A stretch of DNA of 64,000 nt from Bacteroidales bacterium (GCA_014800245.1 JAAVGM010000026.1:1-64000); one strand, 5' to 3'. Counted from the stretch's first letter, positions 29,162 through 39,447 are shown. Program-made: numbers and translations. The notes: generated by a model from the letters alone, not told the origin.

Positions 29162-29704
29162 ATGGAAATAAAGAAATATGAAGAAGATATAAAGAAAGAT
29201 CTTCATCGTTTTTTAGTTGGGGTAGGGAGAATGGATGAGAGGATGCCGGAATGTCCCGACCTTGATGAGTTATGGCCTTCTATTGAGAGTGCGTATCTTC
29301 CGGATGGAGTGAAGGAATTCACTGAGTATCCACTTGTTTCGATGGGATGGATAATGTTTATCGGGATGGCATTGGCTAAATATTGGGATGAAGACTGGAT
29401 AAAATATAGCGAAGAGGGAGGAGAAAAAATCTACCTCCGTCTTCGCGATGCAAGAGGATATGACAATCTTGATGATTATATCCTTGAAGATGTTCTTGGG
29501 CTCAATCCTGAAGAGGCTGAAAAGACAAGCTCGATTGTAGGGGAATGTGCAGCAAGAGTGCTAAGCGCATTGCAGCATTCCGGAATTGAACCCGGAACGG
29601 CCGAAGCTGTTCGTGCTTATGAGGCATCTCTTCATCAGCTCTACATGATGGGGGTGGCTATGGAACTGAATGCACTTGGCTATCATATGACAGCTATTGG
29701 ATAG
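29162..29704 (+). CDS. Conserved hypothetical protein, no domain recognised
   Basis: Complete 180-aa ORF with normal composition and codon usage, intergenic on both sides. Confidence 0.65.
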   Translation: MEIKKYEEDIKKDLHRFLVGVGRMDERMPECPDLDELWPSIESAYLPDGVKEFTEYPLVSMGWIMFIGMALAKYWDEDWIKYSEEGGEKIYLRLRDARGYDNLDDYILEDVLGLNPEEAEKTSSIVGECAARVLSALQHSGIEPGTAEAVRAYEASLHQLYMMGVAMELNALGYHMTAIG

Positions 29705-29708
29705 GCAG

Positions 29709-30302
29709 TTATCCCTGTTTCACAGTTTCTGTTTTGTTTTCGTGCATTATACGTATCCATTTTCGGTATCCGAAAAGGGAAATTACTGTATATACACCGT
29801 ATAGCACCCCATAGAAAGGGATTTGCTTATAGAAATAGAGTACTGAGCAAACGATATCAACGACAAACCAGATAAGCCATTGCTCGGCATATTTCTTCGC
29901 CATCATCCATAACCCCACGATTGAGAGGGCTGTGGTGAAAGCATCGGCAACAGGAACGTTGGAATCGGTAAACTCTACAAGAATAAGCCAAATTACATAC
30001 CATAGAATGGCAGTAGCTACCGTTGCTCCCACCCATGTCTTAATTGAGGCGTGAGTGATGAGCAGCGGTTTTTCTTCTTTTTTATCTTTTCCTTTTCCGC
30101 GTGTCCATGAATAATATCCATAAACGGCAATAAGAAGATAGTAGATATTTATGGCGAAATCAGCATATAATCCATTAGTGAAGTAAATCACCATAGAAAT
30201 ACATGGCATCACCACCGAGGCTATCCATACTTTCCAATCTGCATGATATTCCCACCAAAGATATATTATTCCGATTACAAACCCTAATGCTTGAAGCCAC
30301 AT
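29709..30302 (-). CDS. PnuC-family transporter; likely thiamine-related (PnuT-like) by context
   Basis: PnuC-like membrane protein (GFVIGIIYLWWEYHADWKVW...YGYYSWTRGKGK...EQWLIWFVVDIVCSVLYFYKQIPFYGVLYGVYTVISLFGYRKW); downstream of a TPP-riboswitch TonB receptor gene. Confidence 0.85.
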   Translation of the reverse strand: MWLQALGFVIGIIYLWWEYHADWKVWIASVVMPCISMVIYFTNGLYADFAINIYYLLIAVYGYYSWTRGKGKDKKEEKPLLITHASIKTWVGATVATAILWYVIWLILVEFTDSNVPVADAFTTALSIVGLWMMAKKYAEQWLIWFVVDIVCSVLYFYKQIPFYGVLYGVYTVISLFGYRKWIRIMHENKTETVKQG

Positions 30303-30312
30303 ATTATTTAAT

Positions 30313-32553
30313 TTAGAATTTCAATGTCAAGGTTCCCATAACATGAGCAGGCGCCTGCGCTGCATACCCGGCATAACGGTAGATCACCTTTTCGTCTCCA
30401 TTCATATAATATCCTGCTCCGGCATATCCATTGTTGAAATATTTTTCATTGAAGATATTATAGATGGAGAACCCTACTTTCAGTTCCTTAATTCCAATCA
30501 CCTTCTTGAATGTATAGCTCAAATGGAGATCGCTCACGAAATAGGCGTCGAGCATGGCCTCATCGTTATGTGCATTTGTCAGATATTGCTTGCTGATGTA
30601 TTTGCTGTCGAGAGAAGCATCAAAACCGGCCACATGGAAATTGAACGAATTATTCAGGATATAATCCGGGGAGAAGGCGATAGGAGTGTTTCCGCAATTG
30701 ATTGTGATGGGGTTGGCCCATTCGTCTTCGTAAATATATTCCACGAAATCTTTTATACGATTGCGAGAAAGGGTCATATTAAGAGTCCAGTCAAACCAAT
30801 CGCATGGTTTTAGAGCTCCTTGCAATTCGATACCCATTCTATAAGAGTGTGGCACATTCACGCTCAAAGGATTCCCTGTGTCGGAAAGCTGACCGGTCTG
30901 CACGAGCTGATCCTTATAAAGCATATAATAGAGGTTAACCCCTACATTAAACATAGGCTTTGAGAATGTGTATCCCAGCTCGAAATCGTTAAGATATTCC
31001 GACTTGGGGTATTGACCGGGATTTGCATCGGTGAAGTTGTCGCGCGTTGGTTCCTTTTGTGCGACTGACCATGAAGCAAAGGCACGGTGGGCATCCATTT
31101 CAAAATTAAGACCGAGTTTCGGATTGAAGAAGTTCCAATTCTCATGCACATTTAGAAGAGCGGGACCGGAGGTGTTCCAATCGTAGTTATCAGATGCGCC
31201 CTTGATTGTGTAGCGGATATGACGGAACTGCATATCTGCGAATGCCGATAGATAGGGGGCGATGGTGTAAGTGGCGCGGAGATAGGTGTTGAGATCCATC
31301 TTGTGTCCGGCATTGTCATAATATGGTTGCAACGGATTGATCGCTCCGATGTAATTTCTTACCCATTTCACCTGTCCGAAATGATGACCATAAAATTCTG
31401 AAGCTGCGAACCCGAAGGATGCATCCCAACGATCGTCACGGTAATTAAGATTCACCAACCCTCCGCCGAAATGATTTTGGTTAAATTTCAATCGTATGAG
31501 ATCGGATTTCTTTATCTCTTCTCCATCAGCATTGAAGAATGGCTGCAGACCATATTCAGAGAGCGTTCTTTTTGTCTTATACTGATCGTAATAGCCATCA
31601 TCAAGAGTATAATGCAAGGCCGCATTGAGATAAAAGTTATCGCTCAAACGTTGATTGAGAAGGAGTTGGAAATGATGCTGAATGAAGTTATCATATTGAT
31701 CGGGATAATATGCCCTGTTCCCCTCGGAATCAGTATATTCGCCACAAGGGTTATATCTTCTTCCGAACTCTTCCATCTGTTCTTTGGAGGCGTAATCCCA
31801 TGCCATATAGGTCTTTTCCTTTCCTCCGAAGGCAAGCAGACGCACTTGAGTAGAGTATGACTTATAGGCAGCCTGTGCGAAATAGCTCCATAGTTCAGAA
31901 GAAGCTCTTTCAATATAACCCTTGGAGCCAAGATGGCTAATGCGCGCATCAAACGACCAATGATTGCCAAGCATTCCTGAGCCGACACGTATTGTTTCTC
32001 GATTTGTGTTATACATTCCGTATGCTCCTGAAAGTTCTGCATAGGGTGTTTCAGAAGGGGCATCAGTAATCATGTTCACACTTGCACCGAAAGCACCGGC
32101 CCCGTTGGTGGATGTGCCCGCTCCGCGCTGAATTTGTACATCGCGAAGAGAAGAGGCAAGATCGGGCATATTCACCCAATATACGTTGTGGCTTTCGGAA
32201 TCATTGATAGGCACACCGTTTGCTGTAACGTTTATACGCGAACCGTCAGTTCCTCTCACTCTCATGGAGGTGTAGCCTATACCGGCTCCGGCATCGGAAG
32301 TGGTAATCACGGAAGGGGTGGCTTGAAGAAGATAGGTGATGTCTTTCCCGTCGTTATTTTGAAGAAGCTCTTTTTTAGAAATGTTGGTAAAAGCTACGGG
32401 AGTCTTGGAGGTGGCGCGGTTGGCCACAACTTCCAATTCGGTTAAGACAGTAGCCAAAGAATCGTTCTTTTGGCTTTCATTCATGTCTGCAGATGCATTT
32501 AATCCACAGACGCCCACGGCCGTAAAGGCCACAGGCAAGATTCTTTTATTCAT
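30313..32553 (-). CDS. TonB-dependent outer-membrane receptor (probable thiamine uptake)
   Basis: Plug domain (DITYLLQATPSVITTSDAGAGIGYTSMRVRGTDGSRINVTANGVPINDSES), barrel ending in TLTLKF; TPP riboswitch upstream. Confidence 0.93.
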   Translation of the reverse strand: MNKRILPVAFTAVGVCGLNASADMNESQKNDSLATVLTELEVVANRATSKTPVAFTNISKKELLQNNDGKDITYLLQATPSVITTSDAGAGIGYTSMRVRGTDGSRINVTANGVPINDSESHNVYWVNMPDLASSLRDVQIQRGAGTSTNGAGAFGASVNMITDAPSETPYAELSGAYGMYNTNRETIRVGSGMLGNHWSFDARISHLGSKGYIERASSELWSYFAQAAYKSYSTQVRLLAFGGKEKTYMAWDYASKEQMEEFGRRYNPCGEYTDSEGNRAYYPDQYDNFIQHHFQLLLNQRLSDNFYLNAALHYTLDDGYYDQYKTKRTLSEYGLQPFFNADGEEIKKSDLIRLKFNQNHFGGGLVNLNYRDDRWDASFGFAASEFYGHHFGQVKWVRNYIGAINPLQPYYDNAGHKMDLNTYLRATYTIAPYLSAFADMQFRHIRYTIKGASDNYDWNTSGPALLNVHENWNFFNPKLGLNFEMDAHRAFASWSVAQKEPTRDNFTDANPGQYPKSEYLNDFELGYTFSKPMFNVGVNLYYMLYKDQLVQTGQLSDTGNPLSVNVPHSYRMGIELQGALKPCDWFDWTLNMTLSRNRIKDFVEYIYEDEWANPITINCGNTPIAFSPDYILNNSFNFHVAGFDASLDSKYISKQYLTNAHNDEAMLDAYFVSDLHLSYTFKKVIGIKELKVGFSIYNIFNEKYFNNGYAGAGYYMNGDEKVIYRYAGYAAQAPAHVMGTLTLKF

Positions 32554-32564
32554 AATTATTTTCT

Positions 32565-32656
32565 CTACGCCGGTATTACCCGGATCAGGTTCAAAGGGTA
32601 TGATCTCAGATCAGCTTCTGTGGCTCTCTTGCCATCAGCTCTTCGCTGAACACCCC
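32565..32656 (-). ncRNA. TPP riboswitch (THI element)
   Basis: Reverse complement: GGGGTGTTCAGCGAAGAGCTGATGGC...CTGATCTGAGATCATACCCTTTGAACCTGATCCGGGTAATACCGGCGTAG. Confidence 0.95.
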
Positions 32657-32794
32657 TAATTTAATAAATAATTCTCCATTCGCTCTCGGAATAAGAAGCC
32701 TTGAGCCGAACTTGCTTGCAAAGTTATTAATATTCTTTTAAATATCCAAACAATTGTGAATGTATAGGAGTCGGAAAAGGATTTTACAGCCACA

Positions 32795-32977
32795 TCACCA
32801 TAGTTTTACATCGAATGCATCCGCCACGAAGTAAAGAAGAAGGAAAATGAAGACAGCCAAAATAAGATTAGCGACTATGTTTAATTTGCGATTCTTGATA
32901 ATCTTATTTATTCCTTGCTGAATAGGGGTGAGGACAAGGGCATAAATAAGAACAATAATTATTATAACTAACCACAT
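32795..32977 (-). CDS. Small two-TM membrane protein
   Basis: 60 aa MWLVIIIIVLIYALVLTPIQQGINKIIKNRKLNIVANLILAVFIFLLLYFVADAFDVKLW. Confidence 0.55.
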   Translation of the reverse strand: MWLVIIIIVLIYALVLTPIQQGINKIIKNRKLNIVANLILAVFIFLLLYFVADAFDVKLW

Positions 32978-33124
32978 ATAAAGCTCGAATATTGAAATTT
33001 CCTATTTTGAGCGCAAAAATAATTCATAATATTATATTCAGCAAAATAATTTTTTCATACATTGATAAAAAATAAATATATAATTCTTAACTTTGCACAC
33101 CAAAAGGAAATAACATAAGGAATA

Positions 33125-34048
33125 ATGATAACATATCTTGAATGTTCAAGTGGATTTGCCGAGATAACGGAATGGAGGCCCGGGTGTTGGGTAAATATAG
33201 TGGAACCATCTTCGGAGGAATTGCAAATGGTTGAGGCTGATTTCGGTCTTCCTGAAGATTTTCTCAATGATATTGCCGATATTGATGAGCGTCCTCGTGT
33301 GGAGAGGATTGATAATTGGATATGCACAATTATTCGCATTCCTGTCGCAAATGAGAATCAGGAAGTTCCGTTCAATACCGTTCCTTTAGGGGTCATGGTA
33401 AATGGTGATTACATAATCACTGTCTGTTTCTTCGCTAATTTCCTAACGACTGATTTTATAGACCATACCCAAAAACGATGTATCGATGTTTCTTCAGCTC
33501 CCGACTTCATTTTACGTCTGCTTAATAGTTCTGCCTATTGGTATCTGAGAGATTTAAAGGATGTGTATAAGATGGTTGGGGATGCGGAAAGGGAATTGCA
33601 ACAAAGCATACGCAATGAAGATTTATTGAAGATAATGAATCTTCAGAAATCGTTGGTTCTATTCGCCACATCAATTTCAGGCAACCGAATGCTTCTTGAA
33701 CGCATGAATAGAATGTATGGTGAAGAGCTTGACCGAGAATTGTTTGATGATGTCAATATTGAAATTCGTCAGGCTAACACCACTGTAGCAATTGCCACTC
33801 AGATGCTCGATCGCACTCTTGATACATACGCTTCCGTGATTTCAAATAATGTGAATGCCATAATGAAACGACTCACAAGCATTTCGTTAATCCTTATGAT
33901 TCCCACTTTGATTGCAAGTTTCTACGGAATGAATGTAGATGTAGGAATCTCTATGGAGAATCATTGGGCATTTGGATGCATAGTAGGAGTAGGATTATGC
34001 ATATCGATTATTTTGACGCTCTATCTTAAGAAAATTAAATGGCTTTGA
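33125..34048 (+). CDS. CorA-family divalent cation transporter
   Basis: C-terminal IPTLIASFYGMNVD (GMN motif) followed by last TM; TAACTTTG promoter element at 33088-33095. Confidence 0.95.
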   Translation: MITYLECSSGFAEITEWRPGCWVNIVEPSSEELQMVEADFGLPEDFLNDIADIDERPRVERIDNWICTIIRIPVANENQEVPFNTVPLGVMVNGDYIITVCFFANFLTTDFIDHTQKRCIDVSSAPDFILRLLNSSAYWYLRDLKDVYKMVGDAERELQQSIRNEDLLKIMNLQKSLVLFATSISGNRMLLERMNRMYGEELDRELFDDVNIEIRQANTTVAIATQMLDRTLDTYASVISNNVNAIMKRLTSISLILMIPTLIASFYGMNVDVGISMENHWAFGCIVGVGLCISIILTLYLKKIKWL

Positions 34049-34063
34049 GAGAAGATGTGGAAT

Positions 34064-34103
34064 AAAAAAGACAACCGCAAAAAAATCTGCGGCTGTCTTT
34101 TTT
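34064..34103. terminator. Bidirectional intrinsic terminator
   Basis: AAAAAAGACAACCGCA...TGCGGCTGTCTTTTTT between convergent genes. Confidence 0.85.
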
Positions 34104-34125
34104 AAGTTTTAATTTTAAGTCTTGA

Positions 34126-35583
34126 TCAACGCTTCACCATTCTCACCACATTCTCCACATGATGAGTATGAGGGAACATATCCACAGGCTGCACATCAGT
34201 CACCTTATATTTTGTATCCAATAAAGCAAGATCTCGCGCTTGTGTGGCAGGATTGCAGCTGACATAAACCAGCACCTCCGGCTCAGCATTAAGTATCACT
34301 TTCACCACATCCTCATGCATACCGGCACGAGGGGGGTCGATTATCATCACGTCGGGTCGGCCATGTCGCTCCACAAAATCATCAGTGAGGATATCTTTCA
34401 TATCTCCGGCATAGAAAAGGGTATTATCCAGACCATTCACTGAGGCATTCAATTTTGCATCCTCGATTGCCGCCTCCACATACTCAATACCAACTACCTG
34501 ACGAGCTTGACGGGCCACAAAATTGGCAATCGTTCCGGTTCCGGTATAAAGGTCATATACCAGCGGCTTCTCGGCATTGCCAATTGCTCGGTCGGGAGAG
34601 AGACCTGCAAATTCACGAGTCACCTTGTAAAGTTCATATGCCTGGAGCGAGTTGGTTTGATAGAATGATTTGGCATTCACGCGGAAACGGAGCCCTTCCA
34701 TCTCCTCCTCAATATAGTCAGGGCCACGGAAGCTTTTAACCTCAAGATCTCCGATGGTGTCGTTGAGTTTCAGGTTCACAACATAGAGCAGAGAAGTGAT
34801 TTCAGGGAATTTCTCAGCCACTGCATTCATCACCTTTTCTATTGCTTCAGGATTATCCTCCCCGAAACTTATGCATACCATTACTTCTCCGGTTGAAGCG
34901 ATACGAATCATTAGAGTGCGGAGAAGCCCGGTATTCTCTTTGATATTATAGAATGAGAGGTTATTCTCTTCTGCAAAATCATATATGAAATTTCTGATAC
35001 GATTGCCCAAATCAGCCTGAAGATGACATTTATCGATGTGATACACCTTATCGAATCCTCCCGGAATATGGAAACCGAGTGCATTGGGACTATCAGTAAA
35101 TTCTTTTCCTGACTTAACATCCTCCCAAGTTCTCCATTTCTTATTTGAGAAGGTATATTCCATCTTGTTTCGATATTCCCAGATGTTTTTAGAACCCAGG
35201 ATTGGAGAAATCTCAGGGAGCTCCACCTTTGCAATTCGAGTCAGAGCATCCACTACCTGCTGTTGTTTGAATTTCAGCTGTTCCGAATAGGGTAGATGTT
35301 GCCATTTGCACCCTCCACAGATTGTGAAATGCGAGCAGCGAGGCTCGGTTCTGATGGGAGAAGGTTCGATAAGACGTTCGATATGACCTTCTGCAAAACT
35401 TCTTTTCTTCTTATCTATTTTTATATCAGCGATGTCCCCGGGTGCACCAAAAGGTATGAATACCACGATTGGAGTTTCATCTGTTTCCTTTATCTTAACG
35501 CGAGTCAGAGCTTTTCCTTCAGCTGCAACTCCTGTGATTTCAACCCCTTCAAGAAGGGGGAGCGGTTTCTGTTTTCTTCCCAT
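34126..35583 (-). CDS. rlmD: 23S rRNA (uracil-C5)-methyltransferase, RlmD/RumA family
   Basis: TRAM domain; CSHFTICGGCKWQHLPYSEQLKFK; LYTGTGTIA; VYVSCNPATQARDL. Confidence 0.93.
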   Translation of the reverse strand: MGRKQKPLPLLEGVEITGVAAEGKALTRVKIKETDETPIVVFIPFGAPGDIADIKIDKKKRSFAEGHIERLIEPSPIRTEPRCSHFTICGGCKWQHLPYSEQLKFKQQQVVDALTRIAKVELPEISPILGSKNIWEYRNKMEYTFSNKKWRTWEDVKSGKEFTDSPNALGFHIPGGFDKVYHIDKCHLQADLGNRIRNFIYDFAEENNLSFYNIKENTGLLRTLMIRIASTGEVMVCISFGEDNPEAIEKVMNAVAEKFPEITSLLYVVNLKLNDTIGDLEVKSFRGPDYIEEEMEGLRFRVNAKSFYQTNSLQAYELYKVTREFAGLSPDRAIGNAEKPLVYDLYTGTGTIANFVARQARQVVGIEYVEAAIEDAKLNASVNGLDNTLFYAGDMKDILTDDFVERHGRPDVMIIDPPRAGMHEDVVKVILNAEPEVLVYVSCNPATQARDLALLDTKYKVTDVQPVDMFPHTHHVENVVRMVKR

Positions 35584-35748
35584 TTATAGAGAGTTTTTTA
35601 TTCTTTACTGCAAAATTAGTGAAAATTACTTGAAATTTCAATATTGCCGATTTGTGGGAATGGCTATTAATTGATAAATTTACGATTAAATTTCAAGTAG
35701 CTTATAAAAAAGCTATTTTTACAGAAACTTTTTTTAACAGGTGATAGT

Positions 35749-36666
35749 ATGAAAAGAATGGTTTCAGGTTTGTTCGTGAGTGTGCTTATAGTAATGTCCG
35801 CTTGTTCAGGTTCGAACCATACAAAAGAGAGAGCATTCTCTATTCAAGACGAATTGGAATCATATATTGATTCGCAAGATGCTAAGATTGGTATGGCTGT
35901 AATTATAGACAATAAAGACACCATCTCTGTAAACGGCGATCAAGCGTATCAGATGATGAGCGTGTTCAAATTCCCTTTAGCTCTTGCCTTGGCTGATAAA
36001 TTAGATAATGCGAATCGTTCCGTTGAAGATTCCATCTCCATCTCAGCTGAGGAATTATTGGAGGGTACATATAGCCCGATGTTGGATAAATATGGGAAAA
36101 GGGATATAAGACTCCCTATTTATGAAGTTTTAGATTGGTCTTTAACACAAAGCGATAATAATGCTGCTGATATAATTATCAATCGTCTTGGAGGCAAGGA
36201 AGAGATTCCCGGGATATTGAGAAAGTTAGGTATTCCGTCAGATATAAAGATTGGGGCATCGGAAGAGGATATGTATCGAGATCAGACCTTAAGCCAACTG
36301 AATACCTCCACGCCCTTAGCTATGGCAGAGCTTTTCAATCGATTTAATTCTGAAATCAAGGATTCCTCTCCCTCATATACCAAGATAGCATCATTAATGG
36401 AGAATTGTCAGACAGGCATAGATCGTTTGGCTGCTCCATTACCTGATGAAGTGGTGATAGGACATAAGACAGGCACCGGTTTCTCCACTCCTGTGGGAGG
36501 AGTTTCAGCCATCAATGATTGCGGGTATGTTAATCTTCCCGATGGACGTCATTATTCCATCGCGGTCTTTGTAGCGGATTCTCCTAAAGATCCCTCATCA
36601 ACAGCCACGATCATAGCCCATCTATCCAAGATGGTATATGATTATGTAATCGAAGAGGGGGAATGA
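35749..36666 (+). CDS. Class A beta-lactamase (A2-like), putative lipoprotein
   Basis: SVFK (SxxK), QSDNNAAD (SDN), HKTGTGF (KTG); N-terminal VLIVMSAC lipobox-like. Confidence 0.9.
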   Translation: MKRMVSGLFVSVLIVMSACSGSNHTKERAFSIQDELESYIDSQDAKIGMAVIIDNKDTISVNGDQAYQMMSVFKFPLALALADKLDNANRSVEDSISISAEELLEGTYSPMLDKYGKRDIRLPIYEVLDWSLTQSDNNAADIIINRLGGKEEIPGILRKLGIPSDIKIGASEEDMYRDQTLSQLNTSTPLAMAELFNRFNSEIKDSSPSYTKIASLMENCQTGIDRLAAPLPDEVVIGHKTGTGFSTPVGGVSAINDCGYVNLPDGRHYSIAVFVADSPKDPSSTATIIAHLSKMVYDYVIEEGE

Positions 36667-36681
36667 GCAGATTAGCTATTA

Positions 36682-38661
36682 CTATTCTACCACTACTTTC
36701 AACGCATTGTCGTGTCGCAGCGAGTGGACAGGGATATTTAGCTTTAAAGCTTCTTCGATTAATTCACTTTCACGTTTTTTGCGCATAGATGAATGGGTGA
36801 CTATCTGCTTCGGATTGAAAATCTCTTTGATTCGGGCAATGTCTCCCTTATATTTACGCGTAACTATGAGATAATCTATACGCGATATTTTAAGGAGATC
36901 GGTTTTATTGAGATTCTCTATCTCCGGGATAGTGTCAAAATCTAAGATAATGATGTTCTTTTTATTAATTTGATGCATTGAAAGTGCATTTTTAGGAATC
37001 ACCAAGAAGGATTCGTTCCGACCATCGGAGACATTGATCCGCAAGTCCGGATAGGTGTTGCAAATAATAAAACCTCTCTCCATTTTCGGTTCGTAAAGAT
37101 AAGTGAGAAGCAAGGAGGAGAATAGAAATAGGACGGACACAATAGATATATAAAGTGGTTTTATTCTCCATGTTCTCACTTTCCATATAGAAAGGGCAAT
37201 AAATATAACTCCCAAAAGCCATAGGAAGACGGAATATCCGGGAACTGACAAATGAAGCACTGTATCATTCCCGAAAAAAGAGATAATAGAAACAAAGAGA
37301 TCATAACATGAATCTATCGCTTTGGCCAAAAGATCAATGTGGATTCCGCATACTTCCAAGAATAAGTAAAGTATGATTCCCGATACATAAAAAGGGAGAA
37401 CAGGGAGAATGATAATATTGGCAGGAAGAAAGAGGGTGGGAAAAGTTTGGAAATAGTATGCAACAACTATCCAGGAGCTGAAGGTGGCAATCAGAGATGC
37501 CAATACCAATCCACAAAGATTATAAAGTTTTGGATGATGTCGATGATCAATCGGATTTAATCTGCCTGCAAATAATATTAATGAAGCCACGCATAGAAAA
37601 CTAAGCTGAAAGCCTATTTCATACATAGCATATGGAGAGAAAAGGAGAATTATAAAACCTGCTAAACATAAGGAATTAAAAGCAGTGTTTTTCCTTTCCA
37701 AAATCATAGCTATGATGAAGGCCGAAGCCATAACACATGCACGGATTATCGATGGCGACATACCTGTGATAAAGGCATAAAACCATAGAAGAAGCGCAGT
37801 AAGGAAATAGCGTAGTTTATATTTTCCAAGAAAATTCAGTGGAAATAGAATAGACAGAAATATACCGGCTATAATGGCTATATGCATTCCACTCAATGCT
37901 AACACATGTGCTATTCCGGCATCTGCAAAGGTTTGTCTTACTTCGGGATCAAGATAGGCTCGATCACCTGAAAGAAGAGTGATAATAAAGTTTTTAGTGT
38001 TTCGTTGAAGAGCCTGCTTCTCGATAAATGCAACTATTGCATCCCTCATACTCTTTGCAATTCCGGAGATAAAGAATCTATCGCGACCGATTATTCTAAT
38101 TTGATTCCCTGCTACGCGCTGATTGTAATAGATCCCATATTTAGCTTTGGCCTCAGTATATCCCTTATGAAATGAATTAGGGGAGTCTTCTATTTTTTTC
38201 ATCCCCTTTGCCGGAAAAGCAATTAAATCACCCTCCGAAACTGAAACTGCATTCGAATAACACTCAACCTTGAAATTGGAATAATCCTTCCTTATCCCTT
38301 CCTTATTATATAGCGACTGAACTTCAACAGTGAGAAGGTCGCCGGAAGTAAGATTACGGATATCTTTTACCATCCCTTCGACAATCACGGCATCCTTTAT
38401 TTCTTTGTCATTAGGCTGATAGAATCGAGAAAAATCTCCAACAACAACTCCGATACCTATGAAAATCAGAGACAGCCACACATAATGCCAATAAGCATAT
38501 CGAAAAGCTTTAATCGGATTTCTGCTGAGTAGGATAATAAAAAAGTAAATTATAACCCCTGATATGATAGCAGATGCTCCTCCCCATAATCCTAAACCTA
38601 AGGATGCGAAAATTATTCCGCATCCCAGGGATAGAAAGGGGAGGAGCATCGGTGCATTCAC
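36682..38661 (-). CDS. ComEC/Rec2-family DNA internalisation protein
   Basis: FIITLLSGDRAYLDPEVRQTFADAGIAHVLALSGMHIAIIAGIF; many TM segments; DUF4131-like N-terminus. Confidence 0.92.
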   Translation of the reverse strand: MNAPMLLPFLSLGCGIIFASLGLGLWGGASAIISGVIIYFFIILLSRNPIKAFRYAYWHYVWLSLIFIGIGVVVGDFSRFYQPNDKEIKDAVIVEGMVKDIRNLTSGDLLTVEVQSLYNKEGIRKDYSNFKVECYSNAVSVSEGDLIAFPAKGMKKIEDSPNSFHKGYTEAKAKYGIYYNQRVAGNQIRIIGRDRFFISGIAKSMRDAIVAFIEKQALQRNTKNFIITLLSGDRAYLDPEVRQTFADAGIAHVLALSGMHIAIIAGIFLSILFPLNFLGKYKLRYFLTALLLWFYAFITGMSPSIIRACVMASAFIIAMILERKNTAFNSLCLAGFIILLFSPYAMYEIGFQLSFLCVASLILFAGRLNPIDHRHHPKLYNLCGLVLASLIATFSSWIVVAYYFQTFPTLFLPANIIILPVLPFYVSGIILYLFLEVCGIHIDLLAKAIDSCYDLFVSIISFFGNDTVLHLSVPGYSVFLWLLGVIFIALSIWKVRTWRIKPLYISIVSVLFLFSSLLLTYLYEPKMERGFIICNTYPDLRINVSDGRNESFLVIPKNALSMHQINKKNIIILDFDTIPEIENLNKTDLLKISRIDYLIVTRKYKGDIARIKEIFNPKQIVTHSSMRKKRESELIEEALKLNIPVHSLRHDNALKVVVE

Positions 38662-38684
38662 GATTGTTTCCGAAGATTATATTC

Positions 38685-39434
38685 CTATAAAGAATTATTC
38701 CATATATCCCACGCCCGTTCTGCCTGACGATAAAGCATTTCGAGTCCGTTCTTTACTGTTGCACCTCTCTCCTCAGCACGTCGCATGAACTCAGTAGTTT
38801 CGGGATTATATACGAGATCATAACAGATATGCGCACCGGTCAGAAGATGATATGGAATCGGAGCACAAGCATCAACTTTCGGGAACATCCCTAATGGGGT
38901 GGTGTTAACGATAAGCAGATTCTTTGCCATTATCTCCTCATTAAGATCTTCATAGGATAATACGCCCTCTTTATGAGTGCGAGACACCAATGTCGGTGTT
39001 ATACCAAGATTCTTCAAGGCATAAACCACTGCTTTTGAAGCACCTCCTGTTCCAAGCACAAGGGCATTCCTCACCTCCTCCCTAAGCATAGGCTTTAAGG
39101 AATCGGCAAAACCTACATAGTCGGAATTGTAGCCTTTAAGAGATCTCTTCCCATCTTGATTAGAGATCTTAATAACATTGACGGCCCCAATTTCCTTTAC
39201 ATCCTCCGACACATCATCTAAAAAGCGAATCACATCCTCTTTATAAGGGATAGTGACGTTCAGTCCTTTCAGATTAGGAGAATCTGAAATAAGACTACTC
39301 AACAGATTGATGTTTTCAAGAGGATAAAGCGAATAGGCAGCATCAATCCCATCTCTCTCAAATTTCTCTGTGAAATATCTTTGAGAGAAGGAATGTCCTA
39401 AAGGATAGCCTATCAAACCATACTTCCTTTCCAT
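38685..39434 (-). CDS. aroE: Shikimate dehydrogenase
   Basis: YGLIGYPLGHSFSQRYFTEKF; LKGLNVTIPYKEDV; LVLGTGGASKAVVYAL; VNTTPLGMFP. Confidence 0.95.
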   Translation of the reverse strand: MERKYGLIGYPLGHSFSQRYFTEKFERDGIDAAYSLYPLENINLLSSLISDSPNLKGLNVTIPYKEDVIRFLDDVSEDVKEIGAVNVIKISNQDGKRSLKGYNSDYVGFADSLKPMLREEVRNALVLGTGGASKAVVYALKNLGITPTLVSRTHKEGVLSYEDLNEEIMAKNLLIVNTTPLGMFPKVDACAPIPYHLLTGAHICYDLVYNPETTEFMRRAEERGATVKNGLEMLYRQAERAWDIWNNSL

Positions 39435-39447
39435 AAGCAGCCTCTTT

